From the NCBI RefSeq assembly GCF_012273895.1, contig NC_052118.1, positions 10,317,164-10,381,163 of the forward strand: 64,000 bases of DNA. The letters run 5' to 3'. The notes beneath the pieces were generated by a model that did no database searches, was not told the DNA's origin, and saw nothing but the letters and a program-made list of their open reading frames with translations. The stretch comes from Zerene cesonia (taxonomy: Eukaryota > Arthropoda > Insecta > Lepidoptera > Pieridae). Shown here piece by piece: positions 1 to 10,800 of this stretch; the stretch's first letter is position 1; each line of letters opens with the position of its first letter. Position numbers and translations under genes: made by a program.

Positions 1-39
1 TGATTGATATTGGAGCAAATATATTCGAAATCAATTTAT

Positions 40-130
40 TTCCTAGTCGCTTGCCTGGTATCGAACCCCCACCTTCTCGATTTAAGTCCGAGTCCGTAAA
101 CTGTCACCGCTAAACAACCACAACTTACAT
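40..130 (-). repeat. tRNA-headed SINE-like fragment
   Basis: Read on the minus strand, a tRNA-like segment contains GGTTCGATACC, a near match to the internal Pol III B box (GGTTCGANTCC), and an upstream GTTTAGCGGTGAC stretch resembling an A box. No acceptor-stem pairing or CCA-ready end is visible, so it is not a working tRNA gene. A tRNA-derived SINE head or a decayed tRNA are the two readings. Confidence 0.45.
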
Positions 131-1030
131 CCTTAATAATTCGTCTTCCTAATCCCTTCTTTCTAGAATGTGTGTATTTTTTTTTTGTATTTTATAAATT
201 CCTCCGTCATAAATTGTCTTTTATATGCTCTCATTGTTCTTTTATATACAGGAGTATATTCCAATGTACATACAATGGGACTGAAGGAGATATTATACGC
301 GCGAGTCGAATTTAATGTGATTTTTACAACCGCTCTAGTGCTCCAATAAAAATTTATTCCCGTTAGAGATATGAAGATTGTTTCGCTGTAAAATTCAATA
401 AGTTTACGATTTACTGCTCCTTACATTGAATGTTTTACAAAATGTTGAATTTACCTTTAAAATATGCCGATAAGTTAGTGGATTGTTCCATGTAATATAT
501 AATTATGATATCACTTTGTGCGTATATAGCAAAATTATACGAACACTGTGTTATTAAGACACTAATCGTCAGAGTGACAGTATCTTAATATGTTTAGCGT
601 ATAGCTCAGTTACAATGACATTTTAAATAATGTATAAAACATATCTAAGTCAAATTTCTATATATATAAAATACTGGCTGGCTATCGAAAGTTTGTATGG
701 AAGTCCTTGATTTTTGTGTTACAAATTTGAAATTTGTAAACAAGGTTATTAATAATTAATTAGTATACATCTCCTAAGAACGGTTTTCGCGATAGGGCTG
801 CAATAAGGGCATTTTAGGGTGGTTGCAAGCTTGTAGTAATCTGGTAGGGAGGTAGTTAATTGTTAGATGGAGTCCAATTTATTCATAGGCCTGTGTTACC
901 TAAACGCATCGAGGGCTGCCACAAGAAAGCTGATAGTTATAGAAGTCCACTTAAAACGCTGTCGCTATCCCTCTGACTATCTGTCTGTCCATCCGTAAAT
1001 CGTATCTCTAAAATCGTAATCCGTAACCTC
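131..1030. other. no recognised feature
   Basis: AT-rich unique-looking sequence with a short poly-T run near 177-186. The stretch from about 660 has faint similarity to Helitron-like starts (GAAAGTTTGTATG) but cannot be aligned with confidence. Confidence 0.5.
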
Positions 1031-1033
1031 TAA

Positions 1034-1095
1034 AATCTCGATAGTTGGATAGTTGAAAGTTTACCACGCGGGTGAAGATGCGGGCAACAGCGTGT
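1034..1095 (+). mobile_element. degenerate Helitron-like 3' end
   Basis: CCACGCGGGTGAAGATGCGGGCAAC is the GC-rich 3' terminal hairpin seen in the better preserved copies of this window, preceded by AAAGTTTA. The terminal CTAG is lost. Confidence 0.4.
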
Positions 1096-1463
1096 ATTAA
1101 ACAAACTACCCGTAAAAAGACATTGAAACGTTTATAAATGTCTATATTCATTAGCCATATTATGAACAAAGTCTAGATAGAAACAGACGCTGTAATCCCC
1201 CAGATTACATCGCTTATTGATATTTATTAAATTGTATATGTCAAAATAAACCCGGGCATTTCCTCCCCCGGGCACCTGGTTATTATTTCCCGGGATTCAT
1301 AAATCATAGCAGATGAACCGGACCCACGGACTAAGTCTCCATTGTTCGTAATTGTGTTCGGCTTTTACTTTAAATGCATACATTTTTATTGTATTGAGTC
1401 ACGTTTGAAAACTATCTAATGGTACTGCTTCTTCAATGATAACTTATTATTTTATGATTGCAA
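1096..1463. other. no gene; three CCCGGG hexamers
   Basis: Nothing coding is visible. CCCGGG occurs at 1251, 1267 and 1289 inside 44 bp, which is unusual in DNA this AT-rich. No function is inferred. Confidence 0.5.
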
Positions 1464-1650
1464 GAGGCCCGTTTCCCTTACCTTACCTTTCCCAGTCCTA
1501 TCTCCTTTTCAAGTTGTCAATTCTTTCCTTCTCCCTAACCCCTTAAAAGTGGAAAGCGCATTTGCAGAGGCACTACCTCCGCAAATGTTCATGGGCGGTG
1601 GTGAACGCTTCCATCAGGCGAACCACCAGCTCAGTTATTCGTGACATAAA
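1464..1650 (-). repeat. palindromic-core interspersed repeat (family S), copy 1
   Basis: Family S in sense orientation begins TTTTTATGTCATAGCGGGCA, carries GGTGGTTCGCCTGATGG, then a palindrome of GCATTTGCAGAGGCA type, then a purine-rich AAGGGATAAGG tract. This copy is reversed and keeps all of these blocks, including GCAGAGGCACTACCTCCGC at the core. It lacks the far 3' part that copies at 26.5 and 54.7 kb retain. Families with these blocks are abundant in butterflies and moths; SINE origin is suspected, not shown. Confidence 0.75.
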
Positions 1651-1925
1651 AACAAACAATAATATCTTATCATCTTCATTTTCCATTACAACTGTAGAAA
1701 ATTCCATAATTTAAAAAGGCTACATATGCAAAATGAATTTAAATTCTCCATAGGAAATGGTTGAGATAACCGGAGTGCAGTTCATATCCGAGCAAGGTCC
1801 ATTTCCTCTCACTTGTACACTTTATGCTTATACCGAATGAGCTTTCAATTTAAACATATCCAGCTTGTATTGTAACGCATTTATTGTCTTGCTTTAAATG
1901 GACAATTGGTATGTTTTATAACTAA
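1651..1925. other. no recognised feature
   Basis: AT-rich spacer between two repeats; no coding or RNA signal seen. Confidence 0.4.
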
Positions 1926-2084
1926 TCTATACTTATATTGTAAAGCTGTTTGTTTGTTGGTTTGAACCTGCTAATCTCAGGAACTAATGGTCCGTTTTGA
2001 AAAATTATTTCAGTTTTAGATAGCATTTATTGGGGAAGGCTTTAGGCTATATATACCACGGGTGAAGCCGGTGCAGACTGCTAG
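1926..2084 (+). mobile_element. Helitron-like element (family B), copy 1
   Basis: Starts TCTATACTTATATTG, continues with the family-B block AATCTCAGGAACTA and the block TTTTGAAAAATTATTTCAG, and ends CACGGGTGAAGCCGGTGCAG..CTAG. The TC start, GC-rich hairpin before the end and CTAG terminus are Helitron hallmarks. It has no coding capacity and must depend on proteins made elsewhere. Confidence 0.75.
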
Positions 2085-2147
2085 TTATTAATATATCTAA
2101 CAAGTTTATTCTTTCATTACTTAAAATAAGGTTGAAAATAATAAATA

Positions 2148-2376
2148 CTAGATTCCGCTGCGGCTTTTCCCGAAATGTCCTAACAAATGATTTAGTGATT
2201 GTATTTCTGTTTTATCCCAAGGAAGCATTTAATTGGGATAAAAAGTATCCTATCACGCAAGTTAGCTCACACCCTGTCTGCATACCAAATTTTATCAAAA
2301 TCCGCTTAGTAGTTTCAGCGCGATTGACGGACAAACATCCAAACAAATAAACTTACACATTTATAATATAAGTATA
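2148..2376 (-). mobile_element. Helitron-like element (family D), copy 1
   Basis: On the plus strand it begins CTAGATTCCGCTGCGG, then contains TTTATCCCAAGGAAGC, TAATTGGGATAAAAAGTATC, CAGCGCGATTGACGGACAAA and ends ACATTTATAATATAAGTATA. The element therefore runs on the minus strand, with CTAG as its 3' terminus. An open frame of about 70 codons across it is a by-product of the repeat. Confidence 0.7.
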
Positions 2377-2879
2377 ATAAGAGATCCCACAGATCCCACA
2401 GACAATCACGGTTTAAAATATCCAAAATCTCGAAAAATCGACAGAAGCTAATATCGTTCCGGGGATTAAGCGAAGTCATAACACCCGATAGACTTTGCTT
2501 ACTGCTTACTGAATAAAACCTTATCTTCCGCTATTTATTATAATTGTCTATATCGATATAATCTGCAAGACAAATCGTAGCATCATTAATATTCATTAAA
2601 CGGAGTCCCAGGACTTTGACAGCGCAATTGCAATGTGAAATACGACGTTGCTGGATTTTCTATTTCCTTGAGCAAGTTTAGCCCCTTGTCTCGTTGAAGC
2701 GTGTTTGTATATTAGTTTCCAGCCTCATTTTTCTTTCTACAATTTTGATATTTTAAGGGTTTAATATTGAAGCCAAATAATAGGTTTGCTTAGAAAGAAA
2801 GATACACTTAATCCAAGATACACAAGAAATACAAGATTGTTACCACTTTATTTATGCTTATTAGATTAACAGAAAATTT
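2377..2879. other. no recognised feature
   Basis: Contains a two-unit 9-bp tandem (AGATCCCAC) near 2382-2400. Otherwise unremarkable AT-rich DNA. Confidence 0.45.
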
Positions 2880-2881
2880 CA

Positions 2882-3046
2882 ATTTAGAAATAAATGACTG
2901 TTTAACGGATTTTAAACGCGATTTATACATTATATTATTAAGCCGACGTTTCGAACACTTTACAACGAGCGTGGTCAGGTGGAGACTGTTCCCGTTTGCA
3001 ATCCGTTAAAAAAGTCTTTAATTTCTAAATGTATAATACTCACGTT
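2882..3046 (-). mobile_element. Penelope-like tail module with inverted arms, copy 1
   Basis: The core on the plus strand reads CCGACGTTTCGAACACTTTA then GAGCGTGGTCA, that is, the reverse of the tail seen after the Penelope-like ORF remnant at 62.2 kb. It is bracketed by inverted arms: ATTTAGAAA..TTTAACGGATT at the left and AATCCGTTAAAAAAGTC..TTTCTAAAT at the right. The right arm extends further (GTATAATACTCACG). The whole is about 165 bp and non-coding. Confidence 0.65.
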
Positions 3047-4359
3047 AAATTAAACACACGAAAATTTTAATGTTGAAACTATTTTCCATTGAATTTTGTT
3101 TACATAATGTGTTTACGGTGAGGCTCACCGGCACTGACCGAAATGCAATATTTAATCATACATCTATATTAAAAATACTTTAAACGTCATATTCATTACT
3201 AACTCTTCTATGTAAAACTCTATGAATATTTGTTTTACTATTGCTTAATTCGTTATCAACTACAAGAAACGTATTTATTTTAAATATATTATTTCTTGAC
3301 ATAAAACCATACAATCAATTCAACAATCCATTGACTTAAATTTTCTGCGGCTTTTTGCATTAAACCAACGTTCACTAGATTTTACACTGGCTGCATCTCC
3401 CTGGATCTAATCAACCATAGTTGAAATTATAATCCTTCTAGTTTATAGTCTATTGCATGCTTGAGTCCCACATACCCGTATGTGTGGGAGAAGCGAAGGC
3501 ATACGTAATGTCACTGGAATGCTATTACTAAGCGAACGCTATCAGAAAGAATGCGGAATTACACATTCATAGATGCTTCACAGCGTAATAATTCTTGGCA
3601 TGATTTGTTAGAGCACCTTATCTATGTGCCGTGGAAGGCATTGCAGTGTGTACCGTGTACTGTCATCATACATACTTGTTTGCGGTTGTTATGCAACGTC
3701 TACGGTGCTTTTCAGTCGCTTCACATTATTTCGATGCAGTCTCCACACTTTAATTATTTCCTACTACTTCTTAGTCCTAGTCTATATTGTCTCCGAATGT
3801 AATAAACCACTTCAATTATAATTCTATCAATGTCAATAATCATATCATATCTGAAATAAATTACAAAAATTAAAAATATCTATGTAAATATTAGGAGCAA
3901 AAGAGAAGTAATCTATGGTACCTTATTTCTGTGTAATTTAGCAATTCCCAAGTACTTTTGAAATAAATCTAATTGAATGAATAAATGTTTGAGTTTAACT
4001 TTTAATGCAAGGCGGGCGAGGACGGCGCGGCCCGATTCCTCGAGTAACTTTCTTCTTTGCTCACTAATACCAACATTTGAGGATAAAATAAGCCATGTCA
4101 TTCTAGTTTGTTTAATGTTTAATAACGAATCTTAATTTATATTTAACAGCTAATAAATTGTTAAAAAATGGTTTAATAATAAAAGCCTAAACGGCTGACG
4201 TGACGTGTCTGTTTTATATCACAATGTCATTTAACAATAGCTATATCCTATTTGATCATTAAAAATCAAAAATTAGTATTTCCACTCATAAACTCCTTGA
4301 CACTACAATAACGTGAAAGTAATGAAGGTATTTGTGTCACCAACTGGATCTAAGTATTA
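3047..4359. other. no recognised feature
   Basis: Several short open frames (for example 3551-3802, 83 codons) have no family signature and look accidental. A short GC-rich patch (GGCGGGCGAGGACGGCGCGG) lies near 4011-4030. Confidence 0.45.
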
Positions 4360-4510
4360 TCTTGTGTTTGATTTTACGCGAGTCGTATACATTTAGACAT
4401 TAAAGACTTTTTACAGGGAAGTCCCGTAACATAAAGTGTTCCGAAACATCGGGTAACATATAATGAATAAATCGCGTTTAATACTCGTTAAAAAGTCTTT
4501 AATTTGCAAA
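4360..4510 (+). mobile_element. Penelope-like tail module with inverted arms, copy 2
   Basis: Left arm CGCGAGTCGTATACATTTAG..TTAAAGACTTTTT and right arm GTTAAAAAGTCTTTAATTTG are inverted copies. Between them lies AAGTGTTCCGAAACATCGGG followed by AATGAATAAATCGCG, a mutated form of the shared core. The block CTTGTGTTTGATTTTACGCG at the left matches the flank of the copy at 52.84 kb, so the family extends at least that far. Confidence 0.65.
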
Positions 4511-5771
4511 TCCAACATACCATACAGTCCAATCTATTCTAAAATGTGTACCAAATAAATTAATACGCAAACGATATTAAGAAAGTTCATCAAACAATTA
4601 GCAACTTCCACTTTGTTATTGTACAAAGGGATTCTTATTAAACAATTATCTCTATTATTCCTAAGTTTCGCTATTTACACCGCTAATCTTATTAATTTGG
4701 TTGTTCAGTTGATTATTTGAGAGGGATAAAGTATATTCATATCGTTCCTGGAATTTTAAGACGTTATTTTAATTGCTTCGTCAATTGTCAAGTGATACAG
4801 GGATGGCTTATTACGTTATTAATTAAGATGTTTCCATTTACATTACCGCTTATAAGCATTATCTTATTAAATTTATAATGTCATGCCATTACGCTGTTAA
4901 ATTATTGAATAATATTATACTCGTGTTATATTGGAGGCGGCAAAATGGTTTGTTGTAAAATTTGAGATTCTGCTGTTAATTGAGAATATATTATAATTAT
5001 GTAGGTGTAATTAAAATAAGTTATTACTTTATTTTCTGTTACAGTAGAGTTTATTTTAGTCAACCTATTATTGTGGTGTTTGGTTTTAACATTAATTTGA
5101 TGCTAGTATTTTTTATGCATAATATATTCTATAAATATTAAAAACAAATAGTGTTGTAATGAATTCTTATTTATATATTAATCGAATGTATTTATTTACT
5201 AACCTGACTTATTTATTTTTTTAAAACTGCAACAAAAACGTTATACTTTTTGTAACATAAACGTGTTGAGTTTTTTCATTTAAGTATATTAAAACAAAAA
5301 TTGTTTTGAATTTCGTAAAAGTTTCATAAACTGTTTTGTGTAAACAAGGTAAAAGTTCTACGATAAAGCGTAGACGCTGTCGCTATGCGGCCAGGGAAAT
5401 GGCTGTCTTATCTTATGTATTTCATTTCAACATAATTTTATATCTAGTAAGTCAATGATGATACCTCTTAAACTGAAACCATGTGATATAATTTACACAC
5501 TGGATTGATAGGTAGATTACTTATTTCTACATATATTTAATTAAAAATAGATTGTTAGATGAGTTTTTTTTCTCACGAAGAAATTAAAAACTCCCTCATT
5601 GATTTACAGCTACATTGCCTCTAACAAACGCATTGCGCTAAGAAGGTCCTCAGTTTTATAATTCCATATATTTTGTTTCAGTGGAGGTGACTTCTATCAG
5701 GCATATCCTATCCTGCATAGGAGTGCATACGCTTCAGCTGACACCGACGGTCAGCGTGACTAAAATCAGCT
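4511..5771. other. no recognised feature
   Basis: Very AT-rich, with many stop codons in all frames. Nothing repeated elsewhere in the window was recognised. Confidence 0.5.
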
Positions 5772-5905
5772 TGCTGTCAGGCAGGTTTTTTTTTTATAAA
5801 AGAAAGCGGACAAACGAACAAGTGGTTCGCCCAATATCGAGCGATCATCACTTCCCATTAGCATTACAAGAGTCCTTGTGAAGGTATTGCCGGCCTTTTA
5901 AGGTA
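5772..5905 (+). repeat. divergent family-S-related repeat
   Basis: GCGGACAAACGAACAAGTGGTTCGCCC..GAGCGATCATCAC..CCATTAGC matches the opening layout of family S (GGCAACTGAGCTGGTGGTTCGCC..GCGATCACCACC..CCCATGAAC) with many differences, and ends GGTATTGCCGGCCTTTTAAGG. It is a relative or an old copy. An overlapping 66-codon frame is not regarded as a gene. Confidence 0.45.
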
Positions 5906-7514
5906 GAGGTAGATATATATTTTTTTGAATTTATCTAATTATATTTAGTTCGATGTCTCCACCGCGTTGCTAGCAGCCCAACCGCCAATAAGGAGCCAGA
6001 ACAAGTTTGCAGCATAATACCGTTCACCTGCAGCTGTCCAGCATTTACATTCCGCCATAATTAGTGACTTAATGAACTCGCCGCTTCGCTTGACGACGCA
6101 TTCTGTCAACGTAGATATTTATCGTTGGCTGGTTTTATTGAATTATTTTACTTTTCTCTTTCGGTGTCGGTTGAATAGCATTTCTAGTGAATTTAAGGAC
6201 GTTTACCTGAAAACATTGGTAAGAGAGTTAATTGGTAAGTTACGTGAAATATTATAACTTTTAGGATTATAAATATGCAGCATTTTACCTTCAGGCTATA
6301 CTGTGTTCTATCTAAGTGGTTGGTTATACTGTCATCTTTCTAAGGTGTGTTAATGAATTCAATGTATTGTGAAAGCAAAAGGTAAATCTAAAGCAAAATA
6401 CGCGTGATAACTCAGATAAAAAGTCATTTGAATATTTATCATCGACATACGTGTTTACTTGTAACATCATAGCGTCTAAACTGATGAATTGGATTGCACA
6501 ACGAGTTTTTATTGTAAAGCTTTGTGTCCGTCTCTTTTTGCAATTGACAAGAAATTACGCAATCTTTCATATTAAAACTTAAAATGCTTGATCACAACAA
6601 TGAATGTGATTAATTCTGTACTTGTTATTTATTTCTTTATTAATTACATTAATAAAAAGTGCGAACAACATACTGATTTCGTCCCACTGAAAATGAAACA
6701 ACTATGTTTTTGCGAATTCTTAAATTGGTTCGACGTCTTTTCTTTTCTTTTTAATTGTAAATGGGACTCAATAACATTTTTATTAAGAAGTTTTTATGAA
6801 ATAACTTGTGTCAATGAAGAAACGCTGGCTTTTTGGAGTATTAGATAATTTCTATAAAAATTTGAAGCCTCGTATAATTTTAATGTTATGAAACTCAATA
6901 TATAACTAAAATATTAGGTACTATTCAATTATACTCACACATTGATTAGATCGATAGGAACATTTTATTATACGGAACACACACGCATGTATAATCCTTT
7001 ATAACATATACTGTAGACACAAGTTAAACCAAAGATCCAAGAGTCTAATACGGTGGACATTCGTTAGGAGTTGGTGTTAGCGTGGAGGAAGTCTAGCATG
7101 ACTTGCCCACTTGTTAGTTCCCAACTGTCTAAGATGTTAGCGCTGTTTATATGTAGAATGATTTATTGGTTCGAAGATTCGTTCTTCATTAATTATAATT
7201 ATTTCATAGTTAACATTTGTAAGAAATTACGTAGGACTTGTGTTTTTAAAATTTAGGTATGAAAGAGAAACAATTTTTGATGTTTTAACTATTAATGTTA
7301 CCAATAAGCTCAACAAATGGCATATAATGAAAACGAGTATTTGTTTATTTGAAAACAATTTACTCAATAAAAAATATTTACACGTTAATAATTTCATATA
7401 ATTGTAAACACCTAATCATATATTATTTATATTATATACTCAAATATAATACTGGGAGTTCCTTCTAAATAAATCCACATATCGGTCACAAAAAAAACAT
7501 AAATATAAAAACAA
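5906..7514. other. no recognised feature
   Basis: The longest frame (6588-6848, 86 codons) is rich in F, N, I and K as random AT-rich DNA would be, and has no recognisable domain or splice context. Confidence 0.45.
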
Positions 7515-7670
7515 GCGGTGTTCCCCGGCCTCGCCCCTGTAATATATATTATTCACTCAGTGAAGATGCAGCTTTCTAATGGAGAAAAAATGTTTGAAAT
7601 CGACCCAGTAGTTTTAAAATAGTTTTGTAGTTTTTATGTAACATCACTACAAACGTACATACAAAAACAC
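7515..7670 (-). mobile_element. Helitron-like fragment (family-B relative)
   Basis: TTCCCCGGCCTCGCCCCTGTA at the left is the reversed GC-rich 3' end, followed by TTGAAATCGACCCAGTAGTTTT, the block that recurs as a primer-like 'cagtagttt' segment in other copies. The CTAG terminus and the 5' start are lost. Confidence 0.5.
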
Positions 7671-8606
7671 AAATGTATACTGTATACTATTGCTTTAGAT
7701 TGACTTTTCAGAAGTTTCGAGTAAAATAATTCACGGATTACAATTTTGTTACAAAGCCAAATATAAATAAATTATCGTTTAGATTAAACCTTTGAACCTA
7801 TTACCTGTAATTGAAATAATCTTCACCAATATTAATAGTTTCGTAGCCACAAACCTGACAAGGGATTAGCTAGTTTAATTAAAGATATTTCATTAATCAC
7901 ATCGCAAATTAACATGTTAAGGTGTAACACATGCTACGTTGTAGGCGAGGTAATAATGGGACTTGATATAATTTTATTTATACGATTATTATAATTATTA
8001 AATACTGATGTGTCTTCACAGATCTAATTGCTGTTCTGAGCGCATATGTTTACTGTAGTGGAATCTGCGACAAAATTATTGTTAATGAGGGAAAAACACA
8101 CACACAATATTAATAATTATTGGCGAAATTACTCACATAATGTCCTGTTATTTATTTTTGTTATGCCTGTCATATTCCAATGTTGAACGACTTTATTGCT
8201 TACGATCTTTGTTTGCTTATATAATCTCTGAAATTGCTGATTTTATATAAAATTATAACCAATAAAGATTAAATTCAATCTATCAAAATACTTTTAAGCG
8301 ATAAAAAATCAGGTCAGCCATTATAGCGTTCAACTGAATAAAAACTTTCTTCTTCTGTCAACAATTTCGGAAATATAACATTAAAATAAACACTGCGTCG
8401 CTTATAAATAGAAGCATTATCAAGTTTTCTAACTGTACCTACTCAATTTAACTATCTTAATCAAGTGTATTCCATTCTGGTAACAAATTAAAATTAATTT
8501 TTAATCTGGGCAAATAGGCTTAATGTTGCCGCATTCACGCGGGTCATTACCCACCGTAATGTTATGCAACTTAGGATTGATCGATTACGAATGAAATTAT
8601 AATAAA
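7671..8606. other. no recognised feature
   Basis: Plain AT-rich sequence with a short CA run at 8096-8105. Confidence 0.45.
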
Positions 8607-8805
8607 CTAGCTGCGCCCCGCGGATTCACCCGCATAAGTCCGTATCCCGTAGGATATCGGGATACAAAGTTGCCTATATGTTATTCCAGTTGTCCAGCTA
8701 TCTACCTACCAAATTTCATTGCAACCGGTTCAGTAGTTTTTGCGTGAAAGAGTAACAAACACACACACATCCTTACAAACTTTCGCATTTATTATATTAG
8801 TAGGA
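8607..8805 (-). mobile_element. Helitron-like element (family A), copy 1
   Basis: Essentially full length. Reversed, it starts TCCTACTAATATAATAAATG, carries GCGAAAGTTTGTAAGGATG, AAAACTACTGAACCGGTTGC, ATGAAATTTGGTAGGTAGAT, ATATCCCGATATCC and ends GGTGAATCCGCGGGGCGCAG then CTAG. It sits between A and T, the expected Helitron target. This is the family reported in many Lepidoptera as Lep1-type Helitron-like elements (recalled, not checked). No Rep/helicase is encoded. Confidence 0.8.
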
Positions 8806-9329
8806 TTATCATGAATCTACTATTTTATACGCACTATCCTTTTAGGATTAAAGGCGTAAACTTGGATTTAGAGCGGATAATCAAGGTAATCTAAGTCTAG
8901 ATACAAGTTAAAACCGCAGGGCCGTTTATAAAAAGATTAAATATAGGTACAAAATACAAGAACTACGCATTAATTTTAATATCTTGTTTCATTTAGCTTT
9001 ATGCGTAAGTATGGGCTGCTCTAATTTCAAGCCGTGTAATCAAATTCATTCACTAAGTAGGCTTTTATGAAACCAATTACGGGTTTATGAGTTCGGTTGA
9101 TTAATTTGAATTTACGATATTTGATGCTCGTATAGTATATGTATGTATATATGTGTGTTTTGGTGATAATACTATACAAATAAAAATTTTACAGGATGCT
9201 TTTTGTATTATCATAATATACTTAAAAACCGTGTCAGAAAATTTTCAAATTGAAATTTTATTTATATCCGGTGGCAACGCCAATATTATTAAAATAGTGA
9301 ATAAAAATTAAATATTTATTATTTTGTGG
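8806..9329. other. no recognised feature
   Basis: Contains a short AT/GT-rich run (GTATATGTATGTATATATGT) near 9134-9153; nothing coding. Confidence 0.45.
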
Positions 9330-9858
9330 TGTAATCCAACTACCCTCCTTACACGCGAGCACAACCAATCACCGCACGCGTTTAAAGCAACCGCAACGTC
9401 CCTATTTGACGTAGTGACGCATATACGTCACACAGTCTGCATCGATCTTTCGTGGCGATCGGATCTAAAGAACTGCCGGAGTGCCTTCACGAGGCCTCTA
9501 GACATTTCGTGTATAATTCGCATACCGCCGGAGAGCCTTTATGAGGTTCTCTAAACATCTCAGGCATTGTGCTAGTGTAACCTGCTTTCTCATTTGGTCG
9601 CGCTGAACCGCCGCGTGTGTGTGTGTGTGGAGTGATGGACTGGATGTGGTCTGCCTGGCCCGAGCTGGAGGACCCTTGACCGCGTGGTGCTGTGCCGCGT
9701 GCTTGCTTGGACGTTACTCCCTCAGACGAGGTATGTGTCGTGTGTTCCCGTCTTTCCCTTTTTCGCTACACCACGTAGAATACAGTCCGTTTAATATCGA
9801 AATTAATATATATTGGCGCGACCATCCGGCTTATAATCCAATTGATGATGATGAATGA
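9330..9858 (+). mobile_element. GC-rich probable retroelement 3' end
   Basis: The base composition jumps to GC-rich, contains a (GT)n run at 9616-9631, and ends CCGGCTTATAATCCAATTGATGATGATGA, a TGATGA-type short tandem tail as found at the 3' ends of several non-LTR retrotransposon groups. Two frames (76 and 79 codons) run through it, but neither contains a recognisable domain. The element family is not identified. Confidence 0.5.
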
Positions 9859-10114
9859 ATGATTTCATTAAATTAAGCTTGAATGATCTTTAGTTAAAAT
9901 ACCGTAAATGTATTATTTATTCTAAGGCTCTCTAAAGTGATAGTTTGATCGATAACTTAAATTATATTAGCTTGTACTAAAATTAAATTAAAATTGATTT
10001 TTATTTAATAATAACGGAATTTCCAAAAAATGTTACATCGCTCCTTAACCTAAGACTGTTTCAAAGAAAAAAATATACATGTAGACTTTTTATCGTACTG
10101 TCGACGTCTATGGA
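9859..10114. other. no recognised feature
   Basis: AT-rich spacer between the GC-rich retroelement-like block and the heat-shock-element array. Confidence 0.4.
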
Positions 10115-10142
10115 GAAAGTTCTAGAAAGTTCGAGTAACTTC
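10115..10142. promoter_or_regulatory. heat-shock-element-like pentamer array
   Basis: Six alternating pentamers in exact 5-bp phase: GAAagTTCtaGAAagTTCga then GTAacTTC. Five match the nGAAn/nTTCn heat shock factor unit and one has a single mismatch (GTA for GAA). Three or more alternating units bind trimeric HSF in insects. It can also be read as a 10-bp tandem (GAAAGTTCTA, GAAAGTTCGA, GTAACTTCGA). A TATATC sits about 40 bp to the right at 10183. No heat-shock protein reading frame follows, so any product would be non-coding or spliced. Confidence 0.55.
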
Positions 10143-10609
10143 GAGTTTTTTGTTAGAGCTCATCCGAGCTTCCCGCGCTCAGTATATCACAGGCCAGGAT
10201 CAACAGGTTGCATGAATAATATTCTTAAATACTCCGCTTGCTTGGCTAATCGTCAGAATTTTCTCATTCTACAGGTATTTGTTTTGTTTAATAATATAAT
10301 GTTATAAATAATTATGTAAGTCAGACTGGCTATTACGATAGCCTCTATTAAACAAATATATATTATATTCTAATTGTTAAATTTATTATAAGACACCAGT
10401 GGCATGATTGTCTGATTGCATTTCTTTTCCAAAAATGGTATGTAATAATAGTGCATTATATGATTATATTAAAGATAACATAAAATTTGATATCTAAATA
10501 TCAAATTAGATTTATAAGATTTTAATGATGGAACATATTTTTCATAACACTAATATAAAATAATGGAAGATATTATGGTAGTTGCTTATTTATACAGGTA
10601 TATTGGTAA
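10143..10609. other. region right of the HSE array, no assigned gene
   Basis: TATATC at 10183 and a CAG/GTATTT splice-donor-like site at 10274/10275 would allow a short first exon on the plus strand, but nothing proves one. A 10-bp inverted repeat AATTTGATAT..ATATCAAATT lies at 10487-10510. Confidence 0.3.
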
Positions 10610-10800
10610 ATATTGAAAATGCGGAAATAGTTATTATCTGTCTCTCTGTCTGTATGTTGTAACGGCCAAACCACTAAAACGATTTGAATGAAATTTGGCA
10701 CAAAGACAGTTTGAACCCCCGAGAAAGGATAGCATAATTTTCATCCCGAAAATCCAAGAAAACGGAAACCCCCATACGTAGTATTTAAATAAAGCAAGCC
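10610..10800 (+). mobile_element. Helitron-like fragment
   Basis: TGAAAATGCGGAAATAG..CTCTGTCTGTATGTTG, then CACTAAAACGATTTGAATG and AAATTTGGCACAAAGACAG have the order of a Helitron-like 5' half (GCGAAAG, target-like block, AAATTTGG). The GC-rich 3' end and CTAG are missing. Confidence 0.5.

Noticed and set aside
2132..2350. 72-codon frame
   Set aside because: It is a translation of a Helitron-like repeat (family D) that recurs at 23.9 and 54.0 kb.
9324..9858. Frames of 76 and 79 codons in the GC-rich block
   Set aside because: The block reads as a retroelement 3' end with a TGATGA tail; the frames end in the tail itself.
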